The notes under the pieces: generated by a model | The model's database searches: none | What the model was told of the DNA's origin: nothing | What the model saw: the letters and a program-made list of their open reading frames with translations, nothing else | Assembly (NCBI RefSeq): GCF_900129505.1 | Contig: NZ_LT670818.1 | Span: 6,481,001 to 6,545,000, forward strand | DNA from: Bradyrhizobium erythrophlei | GTDB taxonomy: Bacteria; Pseudomonadota; Alphaproteobacteria; Rhizobiales; Xanthobacteraceae | DNA length: 64,000 nt | Direction: 5' to 3' | Made by a program: the position numbers and the translations under genes | In this document: positions 23,964 to 31,889 of the stretch, piece after piece | Position numbering within the stretch: the first letter of the stretch is position 1 | Layout: each line of letters begins with the position of its first letter

Positions 23964-24395
23964 TCAGTGTGCTTTTGGCTGCGGACCGGATGGCGACCCG
24001 GCCGCGTGGGTCGTCGGCGGCATGTTGGCGACCGATCGCTGCAGGGCGTCGAGCCTCTCGGTTAGGGCGGCGATCTGCTCAGAGAGCTTTTTCATTTCCG
24101 CCTGCTGAGCGACAAGCTGATCTTGAACGACTTGCAATTGGTCGACAGCCTGCTGCTGGGTGACCTGGAGACCCTTGGTGGTCTCCAGAAGCTCGTCCGA
24201 AGGCCGCCGGCTACCTGCTGAAGCAGTGGGAGCGTGCGGCGCCGTTGCGACCGCGGAATTACCGCCTGCGGCCCACAAGGTTATCCAGCCGCCGCCAATG
24301 AGCACTACTGCGGCGACCAAAGTGATCACCATGCGCCGGCGCATAGCCTGCGCGGCTTGCTGCCGGCCCTGAGGAGAAAGCGCCTCGTCGGCCAT
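23964..24395 (-). CDS. single-span membrane protein with coiled coil
   Basis: About 143 residues: short basic N-terminus (RRRMV), one span (ITLVAAVVLIGGGWITLWAA), a Ser/Pro/Ala linker, then a heptad-rich coiled coil (QLQVVQDQLVAQQAEMKKL) and a Pro-rich end. Same layout as the protein at 13,257 but half its size. Possibly a membrane tether; partner unknown. Confidence 0.65.
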   Translation of the reverse strand: MADEALSPQGRQQAAQAMRRRMVITLVAAVVLIGGGWITLWAAGGNSAVATAPHAPTASAGSRRPSDELLETTKGLQVTQQQAVDQLQVVQDQLVAQQAEMKKLSEQIAALTERLDALQRSVANMPPTTHAAGSPSGPQPKAH

Positions 24396-24635
24396 CAAAA
24401 CGCTCCCGCTGGTTTCCCGCTCCCGAATAAGCCAGACCCGTTGATTCCCGTGGCCTCAAGCTTGGACCCAAACGGGAAAGAACGAAATAGAACAGACGAA
24501 CGGGCGAGGGGTCGGGAAGGCCCTTAAATCCTACACAACCGCACATCCCGATACTGGACGTAACGGCGCCCGTCGTCTTTCAAGACCGGTCCGCTACACT
24601 CGGCGATCCTCATGGTAGCGCATACTAAGGATGAA

Positions 24636-24797
24636 ATGTCAGAAGACGATGCCGACAGGTTCCGTAAGCAGGCTGAGGAAGCCCGCCGGCAAGCGGAACA
24701 GTCGATAAGCCAGCTCGACAAGGAAGCTTGGCTTAAGATTGCCGTGGAATGGCTCAAGCTGGCGCAATCGGTCGATGACCGGCGCGACAAGCGCTAA
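24636..24797 (+). CDS. 53-residue helical hypothetical protein
   Basis: Two helices (DADRFRKQAEEARRQAEQ and KEAWLKIAVEWLKLAQSV). The pattern matches small Rhizobiales proteins, including the ORFs at 20,875 and 54,663. The ATG at 24,636 is preferred; an in-frame ATG at 24,612 would add eight residues. Confidence 0.6.
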   Translation: MSEDDADRFRKQAEEARRQAEQSISQLDKEAWLKIAVEWLKLAQSVDDRRDKR

Positions 24798-24996
24798 ATT
24801 CCAAATCGGGGCGCGAGGCTGGGTAAGATTTCCCGTCCGAGCCGATGACGCGGTCAGGTGTGTCACCTGACACGCCTGCGTTTTGACGCGCGCGGTGGAC
24901 AGTCTTGTTTCCGACACCCAACGCCTCCGCTACTTGCCTGGTCGACTTGCCGGGATTGGCCGCGTCGTATGCGGCGATGCGTTGACTCTTCGACAC
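24754..24996 (-). pseudogene. helix-turn-helix domain fragment
   Basis: The frame reads SKSQRIAAYDAANPGKSTRQVAEALGVGNKTVHRARQN, then a DGKSYPA motif. This is a helix-turn-helix of the kind found in ParB-like or phage-associated regulators, usually inside a longer protein. It starts at a GTG and runs to a tail that overlaps the neighbouring gene on the other strand, so it seems to be a cut-down piece. Confidence 0.4.
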
Positions 24997-25133
24997 CACC
25001 GCCGCCCCGCAATTACAGCCGGCATCCACCCCCGCAGGCCGAGGACTTGTACTCGCTACGGCCCTGCTTCGGTGGAACGAACCGGCCTCATCGAGCTTGT
25101 TCATTCTTGAGTTCCGATGGTGAGTATTTCGTA

Positions 25134-25448
25134 GTGTGTAAATCCCCGTCGATCGTGCCGGGCAGCGAGCCGGCCGTCTATTTCGTTATGGACGATCTAG
25201 GCAAGTTCGGCCGCGTCTGGCGAGAGGCTGACGTGGATACTACGGATTATGAAACTGTCATCCGGGATCTGTTGAGCGGCCAATACAGTCCGTCCCAGGT
25301 CATCAGCTTCAATATTGAGGAAGACTGGTCGCGCGACGTCTCCAGCGAGGTGGCTGAGGACCTGATCCAGCGATGTTATCTTGAGAAGCGGGAACTTCCT
25401 ACGAGCCTGCAGGCATTCGTTGAAAGCCACGCTAAGAAGACGGCATAG
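25134..25448 (+). CDS. conserved hypothetical protein (FN/WSRDV family)
   Basis: A 104-residue paralogue of the protein at 16,001: SPSI, YFVMDDLGKFGRVWREADV, LLSGQY, ISFNIEEDWSRDV and a C-terminal helix align without gaps. The GTG at 25,134 gives an N-terminus matching the other copy. Divergence between the copies is large, so they are not a recent duplication. Confidence 0.65.
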   Translation: MCKSPSIVPGSEPAVYFVMDDLGKFGRVWREADVDTTDYETVIRDLLSGQYSPSQVISFNIEEDWSRDVSSEVAEDLIQRCYLEKRELPTSLQAFVESHAKKTA

Positions 25449-25758
25449 AGATTCGCAAAATCAGTGAGGTTAGGGCGAAGCGAAAAACAGGTGGGGCGTG
25501 CGCCCCACCTGATCGCGTCACGGCAAGTTCACTGCCAGGCATCGGGCCGGTCGGCCGCGGCGCAAAGTGAGGATGCTCTCGCACCATTGCAGAGAGCGCG
25601 ACGAAACCTGGCAGCCGCGACGAAAGACCGCGCAGTGGCGAGGCGCATCGCCGCCATGGTCGGGACCTCAATCGAAGGCTAACGAAATCGTTCCGCTTGC
25701 ACCTTCCAGCCCTCAGGGGCGCGACAGCCATCCGCAGCAAGACGAGCGCAGGGTCAAA
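25449..25758. other. intergenic region, possible remnant frame
   Basis: About 310 bases. A plus-strand frame near 25,570-25,680 (LQRARRNLAAATKDRAVARRIAAMVG) looks like the end of a helical protein but lacks a start. A dyad GGTGGGGCGTGCGCCCCACC at 25,489-25,508 could be a terminator core for 25,134. Nothing else is supported. Confidence 0.4.
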
Positions 25759-25941
25759 TCAGCGGCGACGCCTGGCAATTTTTCTCAATGGAAGCCCCAG
25801 TGCGCTTGCCCTGCGACGTACCGCAAAAGTGGTCCGGTTCAGGGCCTTGGCAATATTCTCAGCGCTGCTCGCACTGAAGACTAGCTCTCGGAGCTCTTTA
25901 TCCCTTTCGGGCGTCCAAGGCCGTCGAGGCGTCATTGTCAT
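25759..25941 (-). CDS. mini Myb/SANT-like DNA-binding protein
   Basis: A 60-residue protein: PRRPWTPERDKELRELVFSA, then ENIAKALNRTTFAVRRRASALGL and a basic tail. Same W-helix-helix plan as the copies at 19,229 and 19,405. It starts 13 bases after the stop of another mini-SANT gene, so the arrangement (tandem pair) is repeated in the element. Confidence 0.6.
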   Translation of the reverse strand: MTMTPRRPWTPERDKELRELVFSASSAENIAKALNRTTFAVRRRASALGLPLRKIARRRR

Positions 25942-25954
25942 GTTCCCGTCGTCT

Positions 25955-26152
25955 TCAGCCCATCTGCAATTGCCTCAGCCTGATTTTCCTCAAGATTACC
26001 TGCAGCCGTCTGGCACGTGAACGGACGGCAGTTTCGGTCCGGTTCATCCGGATACCGATCGCTCTTGAACTGAGTCCCGTGAGCGCCAACTTCCGCAACT
26101 TATCATCGTCGGCCTGCGTCCATGGTTGAGAGAGTAGCGCTGTCTCTGTCAT
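25955..26152 (-). CDS. mini Myb/SANT-like DNA-binding protein
   Basis: A 65-residue protein: SQPWTQADDDKLRKLALTG, then RAIGIRMNRTETAVRSRARRL and a basic end. The best match to the family consensus among the four. The ATG at 26,152 is chosen; an earlier ATG would add a Ser/Arg-rich stretch. Probably co-transcribed with 25,759. Confidence 0.6.
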   Translation of the reverse strand: MTETALLSQPWTQADDDKLRKLALTGLSSRAIGIRMNRTETAVRSRARRLQVILRKIRLRQLQMG

Positions 26153-26214
26153 TTCCACCCGAGTCTCCGATTGGCGTGAGGACGGTGCGAAGCGGATGCG
26201 CTTGGCGGCGCGGC

Positions 26215-26439
26215 TCACTTCGTATTGGAAAGCAGCAGGTGAACGCGCGAAAGCCGCCCATCAGGGTTTGGCAGCTCAGCAATTCCGCGGCTGCCGGCGA
26301 CAAAATGATGGGCTTCCGACTGATCGACCGGACCAAGGTATGGCCCCAAGTAGACCGCGCCGAACGCGAGAAGCATCCCCAGCACGACGGCTAACACCGT
26401 TGGAATTACAAAATTCAGCGTGATCACTATATGGGTCAT
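26215..26439 (-). CDS. 74-residue membrane protein
   Basis: One long hydrophobic region (IVITLNFVIPTVLAVVLGMLL, AFGAVYLGPYLGPV) is followed by a polar C-terminus. Start ATG at 26,439. Probably an inner-membrane protein with one long or two short spans. No homologue recalled with a function. Confidence 0.5.
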   Translation of the reverse strand: MTHIVITLNFVIPTVLAVVLGMLLAFGAVYLGPYLGPVDQSEAHHFVAGSRGIAELPNPDGRLSRVHLLLSNTK

Positions 26440-26601
26440 CGCGGAGCTCGCTTTGACCTACCCCACAGCAAAATGCCACCTTCTGCTGAGTCGGGGAATT
26501 GGAAAACTAAGCTAAGCGCAACGCCCAACTCATATTCGCGTAATGGCCGCTTAACGGTCTGTGCGGGGATTTCAACAAAACCGCTCTTCACCCCTTCGCC
26601 T

Positions 26602-26805
26602 TCAGCCCAGCGCATCTTGGGTTCGGCGGAATAGTCGCACACGCTCAATTCTGTCGCACCGCCCACATCGATATTGAATGATGTCTATACCGTCATCGTC
26701 GGGAGAGCTTTTCTCGATCTTCATTGCCTGACTACATACGATGCAGTTCAGCAGATCGATGAGCGGGCTTTTGTCGTCGTTGGAATAGTGATGGCGGTTT
26801 CTCAT
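26602..26805 (-). CDS. 67-residue zinc-ribbon protein
   Basis: Contains CIVC and CGRC separated by about 20 residues, in the frame IVCSQAMKIEKSSPDDDG...YRCGRCDRIERVRLFRR. I recognise the pattern as a common small protein of Bradyrhizobium. Its ATG overlaps the stop of a 37-residue ORF (ATGA), so the two are coupled. Confidence 0.65.
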   Translation of the reverse strand: MRNRHHYSNDDKSPLIDLLNCIVCSQAMKIEKSSPDDDGIDIIQYRCGRCDRIERVRLFRRTQDALG

Positions 26806-26915
26806 TTCTTCACCTTCGGCTGATCTACCCGATCCTCCCGAAATTCTGAAGGCCCCTTAGTCAGTCTGTGCTTCCGTTGAGCAGGTTCTTCGGGCGGCGC
26901 AGCGGGATCGATCAT
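26802..26915 (-). CDS. 37-residue KGPSEFRED micro-protein
   Basis: The ATG at 26,915 opens an acidic/Pro-rich start followed by KHRLTKGPSEFREDRVDQPKVKK. The frame is open further upstream (DQRLAERVWGGAIEKM) but without a start. Shares its core with the 34-residue ORF at 20,167. Confidence 0.45.
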   Translation of the reverse strand: MIDPAAPPEEPAQRKHRLTKGPSEFREDRVDQPKVKK

Positions 26916-26980
26916 CTTCTCGATCGCGCCACCCCAGACGCGTTCTGCGAGACGCTGGTCCGTATTGAACGCATCGGCTC

Positions 26981-27163
26981 ATGCCGACGGCTCGTTTTCG
27001 CCGTACCGACCACGGCATGCCCGGAAGGCCCGCGAGGGCAGTTGTAGCAAAGCTGGTGGTCTCGGCCGAACTCATGGCCGAACTCGCTCAGATGATCGCG
27101 GCCGATCGTCCCGAGCTTGGCGCCGCCTTCGCTCGCCTTCCCATCGACGCCGTTGCGCATTGA
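26981..27163 (+). CDS. 60-residue hypothetical protein
   Basis: A small basic N-terminus followed by a helical part (KLVVSAELMAELAQMIAADRPELGAAFARL). It precedes the 59-residue ORF by 14 bases on the same strand. Evidence is composition and position only; the overlapping longer frame is low-complexity. Confidence 0.4.
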   Translation: MPTARFRRTDHGMPGRPARAVVAKLVVSAELMAELAQMIAADRPELGAAFARLPIDAVAH

Positions 27164-27177
27164 GTAGGGATGGTGTG

Positions 27178-27357
27178 ATGAAAATTGAAACGTGGCACCG
27201 GCGACAGGGCCCTAATGCTCGCAAGCCAGCTAACGCCCTAGCCGTGCTGGATTGCGTTAGAGAGTTGGTCGCGACATTCCTGCAGTCGGACACGCCAGAG
27301 CCCGCCAAGGCGCCCGTGGTAACGCTCATTCGGCCACGGCCGGACCTGTGCGCGTAA
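27178..27357 (+). CDS. 59-residue hypothetical protein
   Basis: Starts at the ATG at 27,178 (MKIETWHRRQGPNARKP), then a helix (ALAVLDCVRELVATFLQS) and a short tail. I recall close relatives in other rhizobial islands. Followed by two terminator-like hairpins. Confidence 0.55.
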   Translation: MKIETWHRRQGPNARKPANALAVLDCVRELVATFLQSDTPEPAKAPVVTLIRPRPDLCA

Positions 27358-27366
27358 ACGAGACAG

Positions 27367-27447
27367 CCCGCCGGTTCACGCCGGCGGGTTAACCTTCCGC
27401 AGAGGCAGACTTCAGACCCGCCGACTCAACCCGGCGGGTTTTTCTTT
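27367..27447 (+). terminator. two consecutive GC-rich hairpins, second with T-run
   Basis: First hairpin 27,367-27,388: CCCGCCGG pairs with CCGGCGGG around TTCACG. Second 27,417-27,438: CCCGCCG pairs with CGGCGGG, followed by TTTTTCTTT, a good intrinsic terminator on the plus strand. Both belong to a hairpin family repeated through 27-30 kb. Confidence 0.65.
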
Positions 27448-27590
27448 GGCTTTGCTGCGCGCGGCGCAATGTTGACGGCGGGCCTTTCAATCCGACGTTT
27501 CTTTGGTAAGGCCGGGATTACCAGCGAACCATACCGAGCAGCCCATCGCTGCTCGAAGCGTCTTTGAAGGTGAAGAGGAATAGCACTCAT
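27426..27590 (-). CDS. 54-residue basic hypothetical protein
   Basis: MSAIPLHLQRRFEQRWAARYG followed by a Lys/Arg/Pro-rich tail. Start ATG at 27,590 preferred to one 33 bases upstream. Its 3' end overlaps the terminator hairpin read on the other strand. I recall this start in many Bradyrhizobium proteins of unknown function. Confidence 0.55.
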   Translation of the reverse strand: MSAIPLHLQRRFEQRWAARYGSLVIPALPKKRRIERPAVNIAPRAAKPKKNPPG

Positions 27591-27832
27591 GGCTGAGGCT
27601 CCCGTTCCGGATCGCCCCAACATTCATCCCCTTAAGTTGGAATCAATGCGGCCTCGCGCAAGGGTTGCCGATCATAAAATTACTGCTATTTCAATAGGTT
27701 AACCCAATGTAATTTCGGTTACAGAGCACCATCCGGACGAGGAGGTAAGGTCGCCCTTTCACGCCGGCGGGATTTATTTTCGGCGCCTGATCGCGCCATT
27801 GCGAATTCCGGCAGGATTGGTGAGGACAGCGT

Positions 27833-28078
27833 TTAATGTATCCGAGCCGGTCCGTCGTTGCCCATGAAAACGCATTTTACCTCGCCGGGCTTTAGATGGA
27901 GCTCGTCAAATATCTTCCGCGTCATCTCGCCATCGACTTCGACAACGCGCTCACCTGAAGCCTCTCTCGCGGCTGCCATCGCTTCGTCGCGATTTCGAAT
28001 TGCGACGGCGTATCCGCGGACGCTGTCCCTGTAGCCGTCGCCCGTGACGTCGACCTTAATCATCCAACCGATCGCCAT
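27833..28078 (-). CDS. 81-residue hypothetical protein
   Basis: A mixed alpha/beta small protein: WMIKVDVTGDGYRDSVRGYAVAIRNRDEAMAAARE, then VVEVDGEMTRKIFDEL and a short end. The strand-helix order resembles small DUF-type stand-alone domains; no ligand motif. Start ATG at 28,078 with an AGGAGG-like sequence upstream. Confidence 0.6.
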   Translation of the reverse strand: MAIGWMIKVDVTGDGYRDSVRGYAVAIRNRDEAMAAAREASGERVVEVDGEMTRKIFDELHLKPGEVKCVFMGNDGPARIH

Positions 28079-28304
28079 GGCGGCCTCCTCACCTGGGTGT
28101 CCGGCGCGTCGCCGACGAATTGTTAATTCGTAGGCTTCTTACGCCTTCGCCATGATCGAACCTACTTCGAACAACGTACAGCGTCACTCGGGCATCCGGA
28201 CGATGAGAGGTGAGGGCGCCGCAGTTGTCGGAAGAAACGGCGGCGCTCCACTTACGTCAGGATGCCTTTCGAGTTGGCGAGCACCATGTAGCGAACCTCA
28301 AACG

Positions 28305-28529
28305 TCAATCGTTGTATTTCGGTCCGCCATGATAGCGGTACGCATCGGGCTCGTCGGTTTGCGTTGCTGTCGTGGAATCGAAAGCATCAAAGGTGGAAGC
28401 CGCTTGCCGGTCCGAGGGCCCGGTCGTTTCGGACCAATCCCTCGCGTTCTGCGCGGCGGTTTTCGCAAACGCCTGTCCTGAGATTGCAACCAGCATCATG
28501 ACCGATGCGGCTAAAGCGAGATTTTTCAT
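28305..28529 (-). CDS. 74-residue secreted protein
   Basis: A clear signal peptide (MKNLALAASVMMLVAISGQAFAK) with cleavage after AFA, then about 50 polar residues rich in Thr, Asp and Ser. Probably periplasmic. No domain recognised. Confidence 0.6.
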   Translation of the reverse strand: MKNLALAASVMMLVAISGQAFAKTAAQNARDWSETTGPSDRQAASTFDAFDSTTATQTDEPDAYRYHGGPKYND

Positions 28530-28803
28530 AACTATGTTTCCTTACGGTCAGAAATGCCCCATCGCCCGGAAATGCGCATCGCGCCATATCGAACGCCGAG
28601 GCTGATGACGGTGATATAGGTTCGCAATCCGCCGATCCCATTAAATCCTGCTTTAGAAAGAGAACATCGGCGTGAGGGTGCGAAGCGTTCACGGCGATGA
28701 GAGGTGAGGGCGCCGGTTCACGCCAGGCCGGCTCTCTTTTGAACCTTTTCCGTCCCAGCGCATCATAGTTCTATCAGAAGCAGCGACACCCGGCGCGAAG
28801 TGC

Positions 28804-28947
28804 ATGGGACGAGCTTTAGAAATCGTAGCAACATTATTCGCCGTGATCGCCGTTGCATGGATAGTGATTGCACGGCGGATAGGCATCTGGCGCGGGCTGC
28901 GGGAAGCAAAGCGAAGGCCAGACCGCTCTAAGCACCGCCCGTTTTGA
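28804..28947 (+). CDS. 47-residue single-span membrane protein
   Basis: The ATG at 28,804 opens a frame with one hydrophobic helix (IVATLFAVIAVAWIVIA) and a strongly basic cytoplasmic-type tail (RRIGIWRGLREAKRRPDRSK). No ribosome site as strong as its neighbours. Function unknown. Confidence 0.45.
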   Translation: MGRALEIVATLFAVIAVAWIVIARRIGIWRGLREAKRRPDRSKHRPF

Positions 28948-29017
28948 TCGTTTGACCGTTCTCGCAGGGTGGCGGCTTCGGTTTCGGCGATGCCGTCAGG
29001 ATCGAAGCCGGGCTTGG

Positions 29018-29308
29018 TCACAGATCCCTTTTTAATTTCCGCTTTCCCCAATGCATGTCTTTGCGTGATGGATCGAAAACCCGCTCGACGTGGCGATTGA
29101 TCGCCTGCAGCGTGGCGATGCGCGCGAACTCGACCGTGCCGTGTTCGGCCGCTTGCGTCAGAAGGTCGGACGCCGCCAGGACCTCCAGCATGTCGCCTTC
29201 GGGTTTGGGGGTGATCTGGGCGAGGTGCCTGATTGCGTCGCGCAGCGTCGCGAGTTTGCTGCCATCCTCCAGCAAGATCGGCTCGGCAAAACGTATGGAC
29301 CAGGACAC
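29018..29308 (-). CDS. small HWGKRKL-tail hypothetical protein
   Basis: A 96-residue paralogue of the protein at 15,611, with the shared end LQAINRHVERVFDPSRKDMHWGKRKL and a helical N-terminal half. Intact from the ATG at 29,308. The family has two intact and one broken member in this window. Confidence 0.65.
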   Translation of the reverse strand: MSWSIRFAEPILLEDGSKLATLRDAIRHLAQITPKPEGDMLEVLAASDLLTQAAEHGTVEFARIATLQAINRHVERVFDPSRKDMHWGKRKLKRDL

Positions 29309-29497
29309 AACGCCGACTCCGCAACCGAACCGGGATTCAAGCGCATGCCGACCGATTCGTTCCGGATCCTACCTGACCGAACCATACATGAGCGGCCCTG
29401 TTTTGTTTTCGGCCGGGAACCTGGAAGGCCGTTGACGGTTTTAACGGGCGCAAATTTCACTGAACGCCCTGCCTTCAGGACATCAGGGAGCGACCCA

Positions 29498-29680
29498 ATG
29501 ACCGACAAAATCACGATTGAACAGAAGTGGCATCAGCAATCGGAAGCCGCCAAAAACGAGGCCGAACAACTTCCCCAGGGTAAGGAGCGCGATGCTCTTG
29601 TGAGAAAGGCACGGCAATTAAGGACCGCCTCGCAAATCAATGGATGGCTCTCATCGCCAGGGCTACAGCCGCCGAAGTAA
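29498..29680 (+). CDS. 60-residue helical hypothetical protein
   Basis: MTDKITIEQKWHQQSEAAKNE, then KERDALVRKARQLRTASQINGWLSSPG. The ATG at 29,498 follows an AGGGAG ribosome site. Common in rhizobia by my recollection, usually alone; two-helix fold likely. The longer upstream frame is antisense to another gene. Confidence 0.65.
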   Translation: MTDKITIEQKWHQQSEAAKNEAEQLPQGKERDALVRKARQLRTASQINGWLSSPGLQPPK

Positions 29681-30279
29681 CCCGCCGTTGCGGACTCGGC
29701 CACGATCCGGACGATGAGAGGTGAGGTACCCGGGTCAGGCTGGCGGGTTTTCTTTTGTGTGCGTCTGGGGCGCCTCCGGGTTACTACGACGACAAGGTCT
29801 AAGTAGCGAAGCTTGTGCTTTGAACCAGCCGGGGTCCACGCTGGCTAGCTTTTTGGTACTGGCCGAAATAGGACATTCGCCATTCAAGCTCGGCCACTCG
29901 CTTAGGGACAGTCGGGGCGACCTTGATGGTTTCGGAGACAGGATCCGATGGCCAGCCGGTCGAACAGGGCTTGCAGTTCGGGCCGTAGCCCGTCGCCGCA
30001 AAAGAGCCGCGATAGAGTGAAATTTGCGCATGTCACACGCCTGTGTGTTTTGGGCACGATAGGAGTTGGCGGGCTGCGAACCACCCGATTACCGACTTAG
30101 ACTACACAACGGCATTGGGCGCATCCGGACGAGGAGCGGTGAGGGCGGCCAGTTTTAGCAACCGCGGCAAATGCCCTTGGTCAAGCCTGCCACTACAGCA
30201 GACGAACTATCGAAGCTAAAGAAGGAGCTGTCCGCCACGCGCGACCGCCGGGCGCCCAAGGGCGAGGCTAGTGGAGGCG
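29681..30279. other. intergenic region without a confident gene
   Basis: About 600 bases before the integrase fragment. It holds two copies of the GGACGA repeat (29,704 and 30,121). A minus-strand frame at 29,902-30,084 has no convincing start or relatives. No attachment-site copy of the tRNA-Glu end was found here, although an integrase end follows. Confidence 0.4.
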
Positions 30280-30648
30280 CTGGACAGCCCGTCAAGCCGC
30301 GGCATGTCCCGCTCGCAGATGCCGGCGTCGATTTTTTCACCTGCCGACCGTGCCACGAACTCGCATCTTTTGACTCCCGACAACGGCAAGCAGTGGAAGT
30401 CGGGTGAGTACCTCGAGCAATATAAATCCGCTCTCGCGCTCGCAGGTACCGAGCACATGACGTTCCACGAGCTCAGGCATTCCTATGCAAGCACGATGGT
30501 TCGGGCAGGGGCGGGCCTGATCGTCGTGGCGGAGGCTCTCGGTCACAGTGACGTCCGGATGGTGACAAAGCACTACGCGCATCTCGCGCCATCGTTCGTC
30601 GCGGAAACGGTTGGACGAACGGTGCCGAATTTGTTGGCGACTTGGTGA
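30280..30648 (+). pseudogene. integrase C-terminal fragment, frameshifted
   Basis: From KPRHVPL onward the sequence is nearly identical in protein to residues 294-413 of the integrase at 9,860, including HELRHSYAS, LGHSDV and TKHYAHL. The first part (30,290-30,335) is in one frame and the rest (DNGKQWKSGEY to the end) in another, so there is a frameshift near 30,340. The N-terminal 290 residues are missing. It cannot be active. Confidence 0.85.
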
Positions 30649-30987
30649 CCGAGTCGGCCGCGTCTAGTTCGTCAGCCCTGAGTCGCCCGCGAAGCCCATG
30701 CGCCCAACCGCGCCCAAGGTGTTCGAGAGAAGCCTTTGTATATGGGGATTGCGCGAACATAGCGGATACTATCACAGCGTGCTCTCGCTTCTGTCCGAAA
30801 AATAAATATTCGGTGCCAAGCTGGCGCCGTGGCGATTGCAGAAAGCCGCGCTGCAAGCCTACCTTTTGAGTTCGCTTGTATGTCGCTTGTATGTCACGCA
30901 GTATCATGTAGTCGCTGCGAGGTCGCTTGACGCTGCCTGCGAGTTGCCTGTTCTCTACTCGAACGGCAACCGACGGAGCGCGTAGAA
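30649..30987. other. intergenic region upstream of excisionase-like gene
   Basis: About 340 bases without a gene. It contains two tandem CGCTTGTATGTC units (30,870-30,893) and the dyad GGTTGCC...GGCAACC-like arms around 30,945-30,972. These could be operator or integrase/excisionase sites for the following gene, but this is a guess. Confidence 0.4.
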
Positions 30988-31185
30988 ATGTCCAAACCAA
31001 GTTTTCCAATTCCCTCTGCAGCTCTGACTGTCGACGAGGCGGCCGATTATCTTCGGGTCTCCCGCGCTACCATTTGGCGGCTGTTAAGAAACAAGTCGTT
31101 GGCCCGCGCTCGCATTGGAGGAAGAACGGTCGTTCGCCGTGTCGATGCCGAAGCGTTTTTGGCGCGCGCAGTCGACGTCGCGTGA
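30988..31185 (+). CDS. excisionase-like helix-turn-helix protein
   Basis: A 65-residue protein: ALTVDEAADYLRVSRATIWRLLRNKSLARARIGGRTVVRRVDAEAFL, the winged-helix (HTH_17, AlpA/Xis-like) pattern used by recombination directionality factors and small phage regulators. First gene of the right-hand module. In satellites such proteins control excision or late genes; which applies is not shown. Confidence 0.75.
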   Translation: MSKPSFPIPSAALTVDEAADYLRVSRATIWRLLRNKSLARARIGGRTVVRRVDAEAFLARAVDVA

Positions 31186-31259
31186 GCGCCGCCGCAAACC
31201 CAGATCCAGCGTCGCCCGCTCGATCGCCAGCCGATCATACTCAGACGAGAGACACGAAC

Positions 31260-31889
31260 ATGCCAGCTATCGCAGATCAAGTTGCAACGCTAGAAGACGA
31301 TCACGCCACCGCCATGGCGTCGATCGACGCGCAAAACGCCACGATAGAGAAGTTGAAGTTGTCGCTCGCCGCGATGACGAAAGAGAAGCTGGCGCTCGAA
31401 GCGCGAGTTGCAGAGTATCAGAAGCACAAAGACGAGACGATCGCCGCCGTCGAAGCCTTGGCGAGCTCGACGCTCGACATGCTGCGAACCGTGCAGCGTC
31501 CCGCCGGCATGCCGGCCGCTGTCGTCCCGTTTGCACCAAAGGGGAAGACCGCTACGGGCCTGCCAATTGTGGCTTCTGCCGGCTTCGACGACGTTCTTAT
31601 CACAGAAGACATGCTGAAACCCGAGCCGCCTCAGCCGTCCGTCGCTGCAGTCGGGACGCATCTTGGCGACGAAATTGACACTCGCATTCTTGCCACGGAT
31701 AGGGCGCCCGTAGTCACCGCGCCGCGGCCCGGGCCGACATCCGCCGTCGACCGCATAAAGCGACACTTTCTGCCAGCACTGACGTCCACGCGGCGGCCCG
31801 GCGACTCGGCGATGCGCGTGGACCCCGGCGAACTGCCGATGTTCCTGCGACGCGACACGGTCTTTGCCCGTACGGCGGATGCAGCATGA
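31260..31889 (+). CDS. coiled-coil hypothetical protein
   Basis: A 209-residue protein: a long N-terminal coiled coil (ATIEKLKLSLAAMTKEKLALEARV), a helix and then a Pro-rich disordered second half ending in a basic region. Start ATG at 31,260; the longer upstream frame covers the HTH gene. It overlaps the next gene by 4 bases (ATGA). Function unknown. Confidence 0.65.
   Translation: MPAIADQVATLEDDHATAMASIDAQNATIEKLKLSLAAMTKEKLALEARVAEYQKHKDETIAAVEALASSTLDMLRTVQRPAGMPAAVVPFAPKGKTATGLPIVASAGFDDVLITEDMLKPEPPQPSVAAVGTHLGDEIDTRILATDRAPVVTAPRPGPTSAVDRIKRHFLPALTSTRRPGDSAMRVDPGELPMFLRRDTVFARTADAA

Larger units (their letters stand above)
27729..30150 (+). repeat. dispersed repeat family GGACGA-GAGAGGTGAGG plus hairpin, five copies
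   Basis: Copies at about 27,729-27,780, 28,191-28,225, 28,691-28,740, 29,704-29,756 and 30,121-30,150. Core: ATCCGGACGA(T/G)GAG.GGTGAGG, then in three copies a GCCGG...CCGGC-type hairpin and a T-rich end. The spacing (0.4-1 kb) follows small-gene boundaries. The core looks like a ribosome site joined to a terminator, as if each small gene cassette carried the same border. Confidence 0.5.

Noticed and set aside
26436..26666. 76-codon minus-strand ORF partly overlapping the zinc-ribbon gene
   Set aside because: It shares bases with the zinc-ribbon gene in another frame and shows no recognisable pattern.
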